Part shown: positions 52,465 to 61,167 of the stretch, piece by piece
Position numbering within the stretch: the first letter of the stretch is position 1
Layout: each line of letters opens with the position of its first letter
DNA from: a bacterium
Lineage (GTDB): Bacteria; Cyanobacteriota; Vampirovibrionia; Obscuribacterales; Obscuribacteraceae
Length of the DNA: 64,000 nt
Direction of reading: 5' to 3'
Assembly (NCBI GenBank): GCA_016124935.1
Contig: WGMS01000011.1
Coordinates: forward strand, 87,322 to 151,321
The notes under the pieces: model-generated
Told to the model about the DNA's origin: nothing
Databases searched by the model: none
The model's input: only the letters and a program-made list of their open reading frames with translations
Program-made: the position numbers and the translations under genes

Positions 52465-53127
52465 ATGCCGGAAATTTCTAAAATGATATCAGTCGTAATT
52501 GTGGAAGACCACGAATTGATGAGGGATGGTATTCGCTCATCTATAGAGGCAGATCAGCGTTTCGAGGTGGTCGGCGAAGCGGCGGACGGTGAAGAAGCCG
52601 TGGAGCTGGTCAATCGTCTGTGCCCGGATGTGGTGATTATGGATATCGGACTTCCCAAGCTCGATGGCATAGAGGCGACCAGAAAGCTGAACGAACTCGT
52701 CCCCCAGGTCAAAGTTATTATGTTGACTTCTCACCGTTCCGAGAACGAAGTCTTTGCTTCGTTTTGTTCCGGTGCCTCGGGTTATTGCCTTAAAGAATCC
52801 GCTTCAAAACTTTTGAAGACAGCTCTGGCTTCGGTGGCTGATGGTGCTATCTGGTTCGATCCTCATATTGCCGGTTTCGTGGTAGAGGCTTTTTCTGTGG
52901 CCGGTCGCAGTGCCGGCAAAGACCTTTCGACGGATAATCCCCTTTCTGAACGGGAAGTGGATGTTCTGAAGCTGGTTGTCGAGGGGATGAGTAATAAAGA
53001 GATAGCTTCCGCGCTTACAATCAGCACCGCCACGGTGCGCACTCATGTAGAGCATATTTTAGAGAAGCTTGCTGTTTCGGGAAGGACCCAGGCTGCCGTT
53101 GAGGCGATCAGGCGAAACCTGGTTTGA
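52465..53127 (+). CDS. NarL/FixJ-family response regulator
   Basis: A receiver (VEDHE at 13-17, Asp60 in IMDIGLP, Lys in GYCLKES) and a LuxR-type DNA-binding domain (SEREVDVLKLVVEGMSNKEIASAL, ATVRTHVEHI). GGAGGGGG lies 9 bases before ATG 52465, so earlier in-frame starts are excluded. It is divergent from the hybrid kinase and is its likely final output. Its sequence and layout closely parallel the regulator at 4039. Confidence 0.9.
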   Translation: MPEISKMISVVIVEDHELMRDGIRSSIEADQRFEVVGEAADGEEAVELVNRLCPDVVIMDIGLPKLDGIEATRKLNELVPQVKVIMLTSHRSENEVFASFCSGASGYCLKESASKLLKTALASVADGAIWFDPHIAGFVVEAFSVAGRSAGKDLSTDNPLSEREVDVLKLVVEGMSNKEIASALTISTATVRTHVEHILEKLAVSGRTQAAVEAIRRNLV

Positions 53128-53156
53128 GAAGGATTTTTGGGGCGTTATCCGTCAGT

Positions 53157-53179
53157 TGACCGATGAGAGAAATCGGTCA
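53157..53179 (+). terminator. hairpin after the response regulator gene
   Basis: TGACCGAT (53157-53164) and ATCGGTCA (53172-53179) form a perfect 8-base-pair stem with a 7-base loop, 30 bases after the regulator stop. No T-tract follows, so terminator function is uncertain; it could also be an operator for the Flp-like gene downstream. Confidence 0.35.
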
Positions 53180-53311
53180 GGCAATCGGCATGAAACCGGC
53201 AATTCTTACGATGTGCAGGCAGACACCGGCTTGCTATTCTGAAGATAGGCAGATGAAACGCAGTCGCAGAATCTTGGGATTTTGCGCCTAATAAAGAGTG
53301 GGCAGAAAATC

Positions 53312-53815
53312 ATGGAATTAAAACTTACTAGATTAGAAAGGCTTGTATCCCAATTTTTCTCCGAAGAGTTCACGGAAGACGAATCGGGTCAAGGTATAAC
53401 CGAATATGGTGCTGTCCTTGCTTTTGTCGCTCTGATCGTCGCCATGGTTTTCATGGCCGGTCAGGGTATGAGCAGCTCGGTGGGCAGCCTTTTCAATGCT
53501 CCCATCAATCAGCTGGAGCAAGTGGTGGCCTACGACGCCAGTGGTGCCGGTGGATCGAGCGGTGGCGGTGCTGCCGGGGGCAGTGGTTCTTCTTCTTCAT
53601 CGGGATCTTCAGGCTCATCCGGCTCCAGTCCAGGATCTTCTGATTCTGCGAGTGCTTCTTCCGGCGGCTCCAACTCTAACGCAGGTGGAAACGGCAACGG
53701 TAATTCCAACTCTAACGCGGGTGGAAACGGCAACGGTAATTCCAACTCTAACGCAGGTGGAAACGGCAACGGAAGAGGCAATGGCAGAGGCGGCAATACC
53801 AGGTTTACTCGCTGA
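53312..53815 (+). CDS. Flp-like pilin with long Ser/Gly/Asn-rich tail
   Basis: Residues 25-50 (SGQGITEYGAVLAFVALIVAMVF) match the type IVb Flp pilin: a Gly cleavage site, the Glu five residues or so after it with the following Tyr, and a hydrophobic helix. Ordinary Flp pilins end soon after; here about 95 residues of low-complexity Ser, Gly and Asn follow, including three 12-residue repeats. ATG 53312 has only a weak GAGTGGG site. It may be a surface pilin with a sticky or spacer tail. Confidence 0.75.
   Translation: MELKLTRLERLVSQFFSEEFTEDESGQGITEYGAVLAFVALIVAMVFMAGQGMSSSVGSLFNAPINQLEQVVAYDASGAGGSSGGGAAGGSGSSSSSGSSGSSGSSPGSSDSASASSGGSNSNAGGNGNGNSNSNAGGNGNGNSNSNAGGNGNGRGNGRGGNTRFTR
53669..53773 (+). 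repeat. three tandem 36-base repeats inside the Flp-like gene
   Basis: Units start at 53669, 53705 and 53741, each encoding SNSNAGGNGNGN (the third ends GNGR). Copies 1 and 2 differ only by one base (GCAGG versus GCGGG), so duplication is recent. They keep the reading frame. Slipped-strand changes in copy number would alter tail length. Confidence 0.9.
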
Positions 53816-53856
53816 CAAGGGCGATTTATCTCTATAAACTGAGGAAGGTGATACTA

Positions 53857-54603
53857 ATGGGGGAAATAGAATTCGGATCGCTGTCGGGAACTTTGCCGAA
53901 CCGATCGACTTATTCCGATTTACCGATCCAGGTGGCGGAAAGAGCTGTTTCGCAAAGAGAATTCTGCCAGGAACTGGGCAGAGAATCAGCTGGCGCAATC
54001 AAAGTGCTTCAGGCGCTCTCGAAGATTCTCAGTAAGAATTTTTGTTTGACCGATGACCGCTATACTTATAACAGCATTCTGAACCGGGGCGCTGTAAAGC
54101 TTCAGTTTCAGTTAGTGCAGCAGTTTCAAGCAGAGTTCAGCACCATGGGGTCGCTCACCTTGCAGTCGGCTCGATTGATGATAGACCGCAATTGTCGGGC
54201 TGAAGTCTATGTCGAAGGCGATACCATCCGCCTGGAGAACCTGAGTGGTGCCTTTGTCGTTCTGGTCGACGGCAAGAGGCGGCTGAGAGGTGAGATTCGA
54301 CTGATTCTGATCGGATATGAGGAAGAGAATGGTCTGGTGGTCTCAATCGACGCCACGAACCCGTTTTCAAAGATGGGTGTCAGTGGCCTGGTCAAACTGC
54401 GCTTGATTACAGGCGGTAAGTTGCCTCTGCATTCAATTGAATCGAGACCGGAAGATCGTAATTCTTCCATGAAGAGATTTCGAAGCAGCTACAGCAACCT
54501 CGAGAGCGTATCCCATAACGGTGCACTTAAGGTGAAGTTGACCCATAGCCTGTTTCGCTGGATCTGTTATTTGAAAGAGATCTTAGGTCGCAAGGGGAGT
54601 TGA
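53857..54603 (+). CDS. hypothetical protein
   Basis: No known family. 248 residues, soluble, with a helical N-terminal half and a beta-rich middle part (AEVYVEGDTIRLENLSGAFVVLVDGKRRLRGEIRLILIGYE) and a basic C-terminus. GAGGAAGGT lies 7 bases before ATG 53857. It follows the Flp-like gene by 41 bases and may be part of the same operon. Confidence 0.65.
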   Translation: MGEIEFGSLSGTLPNRSTYSDLPIQVAERAVSQREFCQELGRESAGAIKVLQALSKILSKNFCLTDDRYTYNSILNRGAVKLQFQLVQQFQAEFSTMGSLTLQSARLMIDRNCRAEVYVEGDTIRLENLSGAFVVLVDGKRRLRGEIRLILIGYEEENGLVVSIDATNPFSKMGVSGLVKLRLITGGKLPLHSIESRPEDRNSSMKRFRSSYSNLESVSHNGALKVKLTHSLFRWICYLKEILGRKGS

Positions 54604-54664
54604 TTGAGTGCCACCGATTTGAAAGTTTGCCTCAAAATTGAATACAGGCTGATTCTTTGACAAT

Positions 54665-55450
54665 CTAAGTTGGATCGGCTTCAATTGTGACTGGTGCCCA
54701 TTCCAGAGTCTCCAGTGACTTCGAGTAGAGCAGATGAGGATCTCCCAGTCTGCTTGTCGGCAATCCCAGGGAGTTCAACATAGTGTTGCACTCGAATTCC
54801 GCCTCTGCTTTTTGCAAGGGCCAGCGAATATGGTGCACCTCCCCTTTCAAAACGCGATTGTCTTTAACAGAGAAAAGGCGATATCTTTCAGTGAGAAATT
54901 CTTCTAGAGATCCCTTTTCGCTTTCAAAAACTTTGTCTGTCGGTCTATATCTTACTTTCAGTTCCGCTTTCACCGCTCGTCTGTCGCGGCGGATACTTGA
55001 ATACTCAATCCATTGAACTTCATTCTCCTCCGGCTTCGGCTTGAATTTTGCTTTCATAGTCGCCTGCAAATAAGGCAGACCGAACCAGATCCGGGCAGCC
55101 TCTACCGCCAGGCGGCTGGATGCGTCCAGACTGAAAAAATAGACCCCGGCTTCGCCTCTATGTTTGACATAGGTTCTTACGTTGAGCTCGAGGAAGGATG
55201 AGGCGATGGGTAGAGGTGGTAGCTTACGAAACCGAACTCGGTTCATCAGGAAAGGAACCACCGCTATCCAGGCATTACCGTCAAAACAGTCGAGTTCGAA
55301 TTGTCCCGGCACAGTCGCTCTCAAGTCGGCTGGTTTCACCGGCCAGTGGGCAAAGAGCAGCTGATCCCAGTACTGGCTCATCACCCAGTCCCCCTCGGCA
55401 AGCGCATAGGGGCGGTGTTTTACTATGTCGGTCAGGTTCGTGCTCTGCAA
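54665..55450 (-). CDS. DUF2071 (YqjF-like) protein
   Basis: DQLLFAHWPVKPADLRATVPGQFELDCFDGNAWIAVVPFLMNRVR, then FLELNVRTYVKHRGEAGVYFFSLDASS are the family signature. The function is unknown; some members relate to acetoacetate decarboxylase-like folds. 261 residues is normal. It is divergent from the sigma factor at 55548. Confidence 0.85.
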   Translation of the reverse strand: MQSTNLTDIVKHRPYALAEGDWVMSQYWDQLLFAHWPVKPADLRATVPGQFELDCFDGNAWIAVVPFLMNRVRFRKLPPLPIASSFLELNVRTYVKHRGEAGVYFFSLDASSRLAVEAARIWFGLPYLQATMKAKFKPKPEENEVQWIEYSSIRRDRRAVKAELKVRYRPTDKVFESEKGSLEEFLTERYRLFSVKDNRVLKGEVHHIRWPLQKAEAEFECNTMLNSLGLPTSRLGDPHLLYSKSLETLEWAPVTIEADPT

Positions 55451-55547
55451 ATGCCAATTCCCTCAAGTTCAATTCCAGGATCGGCATTTTAACCAATTTC
55501 GTACTGTTCATAGCCTGTTCACTCACCTTTTCTAAGATTTGAGTATT

Positions 55548-56453
55548 ATGAAAAGCGAGGAGTCCTATACTGAAAGAGTCGCCGGTGCCACCTATAACAG
55601 TGGCGTAACTTCGTATCAACAGTATTTCAAGCGCCTCAGAAAGTATCCTCTACTGACCAGAGACGAAGAGGTGGAGCTGGCTACTCAGATTCAAAGCGGG
55701 AGCACCACAGCGTTCAAGCGCCTTGTCTCATCCAACCTCAGGCTGGTTATTCAAATAGCCAGGCGTTTTCAAGGCAGGGGTCTGGAGCTGGAAGATTTGA
55801 TTCAAGAGGGCAATCTTGGTTTGATCAGGGCAGCAGAGCTTTTTGACCCGGATAGAGGCATTCGTTTCTCCACCTATGCTACAAGATGGATTGTCCAGAA
55901 GCTCTCCCGGGCTTGTGACAACCATTCCAGGGTGATTCGCATTCCTGTGGGTTTGCACCAGGCGATTCGGGCGGTGTTGCGGGCAAGAAATGACTATATG
56001 ATGAAACACGGGCTGGAGCCGGAACCGGAGGAGATTGTTCTGGTTACGGGGTTGCCCCTGCACAGAGTGGAGCTTGCCCTCGAGTACATGCAGAAAACGC
56101 TCTCTTTAAACCTGGACAAATACGGTGATGACAGCAGCGAATTGCTCGATGATGTGCCCTCGGATTTTATGGATGTAGAGAAAGTGGTGGACCGGCAGCT
56201 CGAGGCGGCCTATCTTGCGAAGTTGCTCAGAGAGCTCACGCCCCTGGAGCAGACCGTCACTGTCTATCGCTACGGTCTTTTCAACAATCAGCCTAGATCC
56301 TACGAGCAGCTCTCTGCCGGACTGGATCTTCCCAAGCAATATCTTCGCAACGCCTTCAAGCGCGCCCTTGCCAAGTTGCGAAAGCGGGCGAAGCTAGAAA
56401 GTGAGAAGGAGTATGGAAAAAGTGGAGGAAGCAACCTGCTTCTGAGCGGCTGA
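55548..56453 (+). CDS. group 2 RNA polymerase sigma-70 factor (cyanobacterial style)
   Basis: Region 1.2 (YQQYFKRLRKYPLLTRDEEVELATQIQ), region 2 (SNLRLVIQIARRFQGRGLELEDLIQEGNLGLIRAAELFDPDRGIRFSTYA, RWIVQKLSRACDNHSRVIRIP), region 3 and region 4 (LTPLEQTVTVYRYGL, SYEQLSAGLDLPKQYLRNAFKRALAKLRK) are all seen. There is no region 1.1, as in group 2 factors for alternate growth conditions. In region 2.3-2.4 the usual WW of TYATWWIRQ is R-W. ATG 55548 or TTG 55539. Confidence 0.88.
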   Translation: MKSEESYTERVAGATYNSGVTSYQQYFKRLRKYPLLTRDEEVELATQIQSGSTTAFKRLVSSNLRLVIQIARRFQGRGLELEDLIQEGNLGLIRAAELFDPDRGIRFSTYATRWIVQKLSRACDNHSRVIRIPVGLHQAIRAVLRARNDYMMKHGLEPEPEEIVLVTGLPLHRVELALEYMQKTLSLNLDKYGDDSSELLDDVPSDFMDVEKVVDRQLEAAYLAKLLRELTPLEQTVTVYRYGLFNNQPRSYEQLSAGLDLPKQYLRNAFKRALAKLRKRAKLESEKEYGKSGGSNLLLSG

Positions 56454-56457
56454 TCTT

Positions 56458-57138
56458 TCAGTTGGTTTTGAGAAGATCCGCCGCGGATGCTCTATCGTGG
56501 ACTTTTAGCTTGGTCAGAATATTTCTGATATGGGACTTGGTAGTATGGAGCGATATTTCTAGCTCCCGGGAGATGTCATGGTTAGAGCGTCCTTCGGCGA
56601 CCAGGGAGAGTACTTCCATCTCTCTACCGGTGAGCGCATCTTTGAGGGATTCTCGATGCTCGGGCGTTCCGTTGCCATTAAAAGACAACAACTTCTGGGC
56701 GTAATTCTGAATGATGGCACTGCTCTCGGAATCTATCCAGAGGTCTCCTTCTGCCACTATGAAAATCGCTTTGAATAGTTTTTGCAGGTCTATGCTGAGG
56801 CTGAAGAATCCGTGGGCTCCGGAAGCCAGGGAATGGATCAGTCTTTTCTCGGTATCATCCGAAGCCATGAGGATGACTCTCAGGTCGGCTCTATTCTTCT
56901 TGAGCGTTCGACAGAGCTCTGTGCCTTGGATGTCGTCAAGGTCGTCTTTGATTAACACCACTTGCGGTCTGGTTCTTGAAGCTATGCTCAATGCCTCTTT
57001 GCCGCTGGAGGCTTCTACCAATAAAGAGATTAATGGTACGTTCTCCAGGACAGAGCGAATACACTTGCGTGATAGTTTTTGTCCGTCAACGATAAGGACA
57101 GTTATCGGTTTTTCAGAATTTTGATTGTGCGAAAACAT
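56458..57138 (-). CDS. atypical NarL-type regulator with degenerate receiver
   Basis: The C-terminal LuxR HTH is intact (TGREMEVLSLVAEGRSNHDISREL, TTKSHIRNIL). In the receiver the acidic pair is VDGQ rather than VDDx, the phospho-acceptor position in VVLIKDDLDDIQG is Lys64 with an adjacent Asp65, and the switch lysine is replaced (GFFSLS for GYCLKD). It probably works without phosphorylation, or by ligand or partner binding. It converges with the sigma factor, leaving 4 bases between stops. Confidence 0.85.
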   Translation of the reverse strand: MFSHNQNSEKPITVLIVDGQKLSRKCIRSVLENVPLISLLVEASSGKEALSIASRTRPQVVLIKDDLDDIQGTELCRTLKKNRADLRVILMASDDTEKRLIHSLASGAHGFFSLSIDLQKLFKAIFIVAEGDLWIDSESSAIIQNYAQKLLSFNGNGTPEHRESLKDALTGREMEVLSLVAEGRSNHDISRELEISLHTTKSHIRNILTKLKVHDRASAADLLKTN

Positions 57139-57300
57139 AGCAACCCCGCCACCAGTCGCCTACCAGGTAAATTTCAGGACATCATTTGTTTAACCTACGA
57201 ATTTATTCTAGCTCAAATGAAATCACTGAGAGGCATGGAATTGGCAATTTATAGAAATTTAGGCAATAAGGATTAATCCCTGAGGGTGCTTTTTCACCAG

Positions 57301-57337
57301 GGACTAGCTCTTGAGTCGGTCAGGCAAGAGCCAGTCC
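57301..57337. other. imperfect hairpin between the regulator and TadE-like genes
   Basis: GGACTAGCTCTTG (57301-57313) and CAAGAGCCAGTCC (57325-57337) pair at 12 of 13 positions with an 11-base loop. A shorter CCCTG/CAGGG pair lies beside it. It follows the TadE-like gene on the minus strand by 43 bases, but has no T-tract, so I call it a hairpin only. Confidence 0.45.
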
Positions 57338-57379
57338 TCTAGAGTGGTGTTAAATATGGTGTCAATATGATAAGGCGAT

Positions 57380-58183
57380 TTAGTTACCGGTGACGGTCGT
57401 ACCACCGCCGCCCGGCGGTGCGACAAAGGGGTCTCCACCAGGGGGCATCGTGCTTCCGCCACCGGGCGGAACCACAGGAGCCGGATTGGTTACTCCGCTT
57501 ACAGGAGACCCAATCGGGCCCACTGTCGGATCTCCACCGGGCGGACTCGAGATGGGTCTGCCGAGACCGCCACCGGGGGGACCTATGGTCGAGGTTCCGC
57601 CGCCGGCGACAGGACCGACTCCGGTACCGATGCCCTCGGGATGCTCCGCCGCGCTACTGGCAAGAAATGATAGCCTGGCCGGTTTACCTACCCCGGGGAC
57701 ATCTTTGACGAAAGGGACCTCACCCATGTTCACGAATGGACCCATGTCGAAAGTGGCTCTTACATCGTAGGTATAGACATCGGTGCTGGTGTCCACCGCT
57801 ATCGGCGGTGGATTATTGGGACCATATGTGTTGGTGCTCATGCTGCTTATACTGGTATCGCTCACATACAAATCGATGCCGGAGCCGTTGTAGCCCGCCA
57901 CCGGCTTTAACTTTGCGAATTGACCGAAACCGGAGTTCGTGATTTGCACCGCCGCACTCTCGGCTGCGCTGAGTGCATCGGCATAGGTGGTCGAATTGCC
58001 GGCTTTGCCGGCAGACTCCTTGGCTAGCAGGTAGATAGTACCGGCGCCGGTACCCATAGCGATGAGGTTGATCATCGGAAAGAGAATGACCAGAAAAAAA
58101 ACTATCAGTGCCGGACCGAATTCTGCCATGGAGGAGCCGGTTCTGCGACGTTTTGAATATACTTTTTCTAGCCTGGTAATCAT
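57380..58183 (-). CDS. TadE-like pilus protein with Gly/Pro-rich tail
   Basis: RRTGSSMAEFGPALIVFFLVILFPMINLIAMG is the TadE-type start: basic residues, the conserved Glu21, and one membrane helix. A middle exported domain follows (about 50-180). From about 185 the protein is a low-complexity tail of GPPGGG, SPPGGDP and similar units. Minor pseudopilins of the Tad system normally lack such tails. The ATG is at 58183; it lies 30 bases after the kinase gene on the same strand. Confidence 0.7.
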   Translation of the reverse strand: MITRLEKVYSKRRRTGSSMAEFGPALIVFFLVILFPMINLIAMGTGAGTIYLLAKESAGKAGNSTTYADALSAAESAAVQITNSGFGQFAKLKPVAGYNGSGIDLYVSDTSISSMSTNTYGPNNPPPIAVDTSTDVYTYDVRATFDMGPFVNMGEVPFVKDVPGVGKPARLSFLASSAAEHPEGIGTGVGPVAGGGTSTIGPPGGGLGRPISSPPGGDPTVGPIGSPVSGVTNPAPVVPPGGGSTMPPGGDPFVAPPGGGGTTVTGN

Positions 58184-58213
58184 ATTATTCTTATACCCGC
58201 TTCAGGCTGAAAA

Positions 58214-61063
58214 CTACGGGGTACTTTTTGTCCCGGTGTAGTTTTTAATGAGTGTGCGAATATTCTGAGCGAGCTTTTCATCATTCAGTCTGTGAGCCGC
58301 CGAAAATTCGAATTTCTTGATCAGATCGTTTCTTGGGGCGAGGACTTCTTTATTCTCTTCGGCTATGGTCAGGGCTCTTTCCAGATAGGCTCTGGCTGCT
58401 TCTTTGTCCTTCCGGTCGAATTCCAGATTAGCCCGGTCGGTAAGGAGATCGAAGTAGCGGTCGGCGCGACCATTCATTTTTTTGAGCAATTTTTCCTGGC
58501 TGGCCAGATACTGATCGGCTCTGGCCAGATCAGCATGGAATCGGCTCAGCTCATAGAGTCTCTTGTAGTCGTTAAGGACGATTTCACTGGTTTCGCCGTG
58601 CATGCGTCGGTCCGAGTCGAGCTTGAGGGTCTCCAGGCTGAACAGTCTATCGAAGAGTTCGGGGCTCTCCATTCTGGTGCCGGCCAGAGTAGCGTTATGT
58701 CTACCTTTTATAATCTCCTCGAGCCGACCCATGGCTTTCTCGACTCCGACTGTATACTGTGGAATCTGTCTGAGACCTATAACCACAGCTCTTCTGTAGT
58801 ATGGCTCGGCTTGCGATACCGAACTTCTTTCCATGACTTCGCCAAGACCTATAAGGGTCTCGACGAAATAGGGCGAGTCCCGGAAACTGAGCGATTCGTA
58901 CAAACCCTTTGCCGCGGTAAGGTTCTCTCTGGCTTCCGGATAGTTTTTCTCGCTCAAGTCTATTCTTCCTAATAGAGAGAGGCAGTTGGCTCGCTCCAAT
59001 ACCGGCGGCTCCGGCATATTGTCGTAGAGTCTCAAGCTTGCGCGGGCGAGGGCTCTGGCTCGAGCACCGTCTTTTTCCTGGAAGAAGGTGAAAACAGCTT
59101 GTTCGAATTTGCTTCTGGCGAGATAGACGCTCGATTTGAGTTTGCCGACCGATTCTTGAGCAAGGAGAGAGCGGGCCACTGTCAGTCTTTCCTCGAGGAT
59201 TTTTTTCGCCTCTTTCGATTTGCCGCTCTCCATCAAACTATGGAAGTAGGTGTCGAGGGTATTTAGATAGGTGTTTCTGATGCTCGGGTCGGTTTTAAAC
59301 GCCTTTCGCTCATAGTCGAGGGCTCGGGCAAGCAGGGTATGGGATTTCAAAAAGTCTTTTTTCGTGTAGGCTATGAAGCCCAGATTGTGGACAGTTCTTA
59401 CCCTTGCCCGGCTTTCGGTAATACCAGCCTGATCGAGGCAGGAGAGAAGCTTCATGAGGGATTTTTCCGCCACATCTCGTTTCTCTGGAAAAACCTCGAT
59501 TATGTTATTTGCATTCTCGTTTATCTCATGGGCGATATTTTCTATCTCTTTTTCTTTAATAGACAGGGCCTTATCGCTTTTGAGAACCGTTTCAAGACGA
59601 CCGGCAAGATTATCGAGTTCGGCGGAGATGCTTTCGAAGTCTTCGTTTCTGTAGGTTGTCAGCTTCTTTTCATAGACCTGACCAGATTGACCCTGGGCTC
59701 GCATCAGATCGGTAAGTTCCCGGAGCACCGGAATCTCTTTCGTCCTGTCCCCTCCGCTCAACTGAAGCGCATTCTCGAAGTCATTTTTTGCCGTTTCATA
59801 TTGACCCTGATCGAACGCTTCCTGTCCTTTTATATAGGCTTCATTCCAGGTCATCTTTGAACTGGAGCCTCCTCCATCAAATAGATTGGGGGCGGCGGCG
59901 AGGGCAATAAAAGCCAAAATAATGACTGTACATGCACCTATAGCCAGTGCCGTTCGGTTTTGCAGGTGCCTGGCGCCACCGGCACCGCCTCTCCTTTTGA
60001 GATACTCGATTTCGTCGTAAACCCTGGTCAGGAGCGCCTTGTCCCCTTTGTCCTCGGTAAGGACCAGTCTCTCCAGATCGTCCTTCAGCTCTTTCATCGA
60101 CTGGTAACGATTTTCTGGCTCTTTCGCCATGGCTTTGAATATGATGCTATCGAGTTCTCTTCCCCTGGGCAGGTCAGGGCGCAGCTTTGATAGCGGCTCG
60201 GGCATTTCGGTGGTGTGTTTGAAAAAGGTCTCGAAAACATTAGCCCCTTCCAGAGGCGGGATTTTGGCGAAGGCTTCATAAATGAGGCAGCCCATGGAAT
60301 AGATGTCGGAGCGATGATCGAGCTCTTTTCCCATACACTGTTCCGGGCTCATATACAAAGGACTGCCAAAGACTTCGCCGGTTTTGGTCAGGCGTTGCTC
60401 CCGGTTTAAGTCCTCTTGAATTACTTTTGCGATGCCGAAATCCAGTATCTTGACCTGCTCTCCTGCCTCACTGTCAATGATCATCAGATTGCTCGGTTTG
60501 ATGTCGCGGTGGACAATGCCGTTTTTGTGCGCGTGCTCCAGGGCATCTATCGCCTGGCTGAATATATTGACCGCCCGCTCCAGACCGAGCACCCCTTCTT
60601 CGTCTATGAGGGACGATAGATCGCGCCCCTGGACATAGTCCATGACCAGATAGGAAAGACCTTGTTCTCCGGCTCTGAAGTCGTTGACTTTTACAATATT
60701 GGGATGATCAAGCTTGCCCACTGCCTTGGCTTCTTTCTGGAAGCGTAAGAGAGAATTTTTCTCTTCTATGAGATGACTGTGCATCACTTTTACCGCCACC
60801 GGCCGCTCTATTTGTTCATGCCAGCCCCGATAGACCGTACTCATGCCGCCTTTGCCGATAAGCTCCTGGATATTGATTGTGCCGCCAAGTATAGAGCCGA
60901 GCAACGGATCGGCTTCCTGGGAGATAGCCATTTCGCGGAGATCCGGGTTCAAGAGAGTGCTTTCTTGATCGATAGAATGGGATGGAGACTCGACCTCTTT
61001 CAGGTCGGGGGGACGATTCTTTTCATTTTCGATGGGGGCGAAATCTTTTTGCATATCAAGCAT
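58214..61063 (-). CDS. membrane Ser/Thr kinase with extracytoplasmic TPR region
   Basis: Kinase domain about 57-335: GKGGMST (70-76), Lys92 in VAVK, HRDIKPSN with Asp187, DFG 208-210, and GSPLYMSPEQCMG, close to the kinase at 7378. A membrane helix lies at about 371-391. The C-terminal 550 residues hold TPRs (AFDQGQYETAKNDFENALQLSGG, SHTLLARALDYERKAF and several more). It likely phosphorylates cytoplasmic targets in response to proteins bound by the TPRs. 30 bases separate it from the TadE-like gene. Confidence 0.92.
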   Translation of the reverse strand: MLDMQKDFAPIENEKNRPPDLKEVESPSHSIDQESTLLNPDLREMAISQEADPLLGSILGGTINIQELIGKGGMSTVYRGWHEQIERPVAVKVMHSHLIEEKNSLLRFQKEAKAVGKLDHPNIVKVNDFRAGEQGLSYLVMDYVQGRDLSSLIDEEGVLGLERAVNIFSQAIDALEHAHKNGIVHRDIKPSNLMIIDSEAGEQVKILDFGIAKVIQEDLNREQRLTKTGEVFGSPLYMSPEQCMGKELDHRSDIYSMGCLIYEAFAKIPPLEGANVFETFFKHTTEMPEPLSKLRPDLPRGRELDSIIFKAMAKEPENRYQSMKELKDDLERLVLTEDKGDKALLTRVYDEIEYLKRRGGAGGARHLQNRTALAIGACTVIILAFIALAAAPNLFDGGGSSSKMTWNEAYIKGQEAFDQGQYETAKNDFENALQLSGGDRTKEIPVLRELTDLMRAQGQSGQVYEKKLTTYRNEDFESISAELDNLAGRLETVLKSDKALSIKEKEIENIAHEINENANNIIEVFPEKRDVAEKSLMKLLSCLDQAGITESRARVRTVHNLGFIAYTKKDFLKSHTLLARALDYERKAFKTDPSIRNTYLNTLDTYFHSLMESGKSKEAKKILEERLTVARSLLAQESVGKLKSSVYLARSKFEQAVFTFFQEKDGARARALARASLRLYDNMPEPPVLERANCLSLLGRIDLSEKNYPEARENLTAAKGLYESLSFRDSPYFVETLIGLGEVMERSSVSQAEPYYRRAVVIGLRQIPQYTVGVEKAMGRLEEIIKGRHNATLAGTRMESPELFDRLFSLETLKLDSDRRMHGETSEIVLNDYKRLYELSRFHADLARADQYLASQEKLLKKMNGRADRYFDLLTDRANLEFDRKDKEAARAYLERALTIAEENKEVLAPRNDLIKKFEFSAAHRLNDEKLAQNIRTLIKNYTGTKSTP

Positions 61064-61167
61064 ATTCCCGTTACGAGAAATTCTAGCTATTTTGCAATCT
61101 TTACGGTTCTTTTATGCGCTTTCGGTCGATTATGGTCTCACAGCAGTTGAGACCAGTGAGGTTTATC

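Noticed and set aside
53669..53773. 36-base tandem repeats that resemble CRISPR repeat length
   Set aside because: The units follow each other with no spacers, keep the reading frame of the Flp-like gene and encode SNSNAGGNGNGN.
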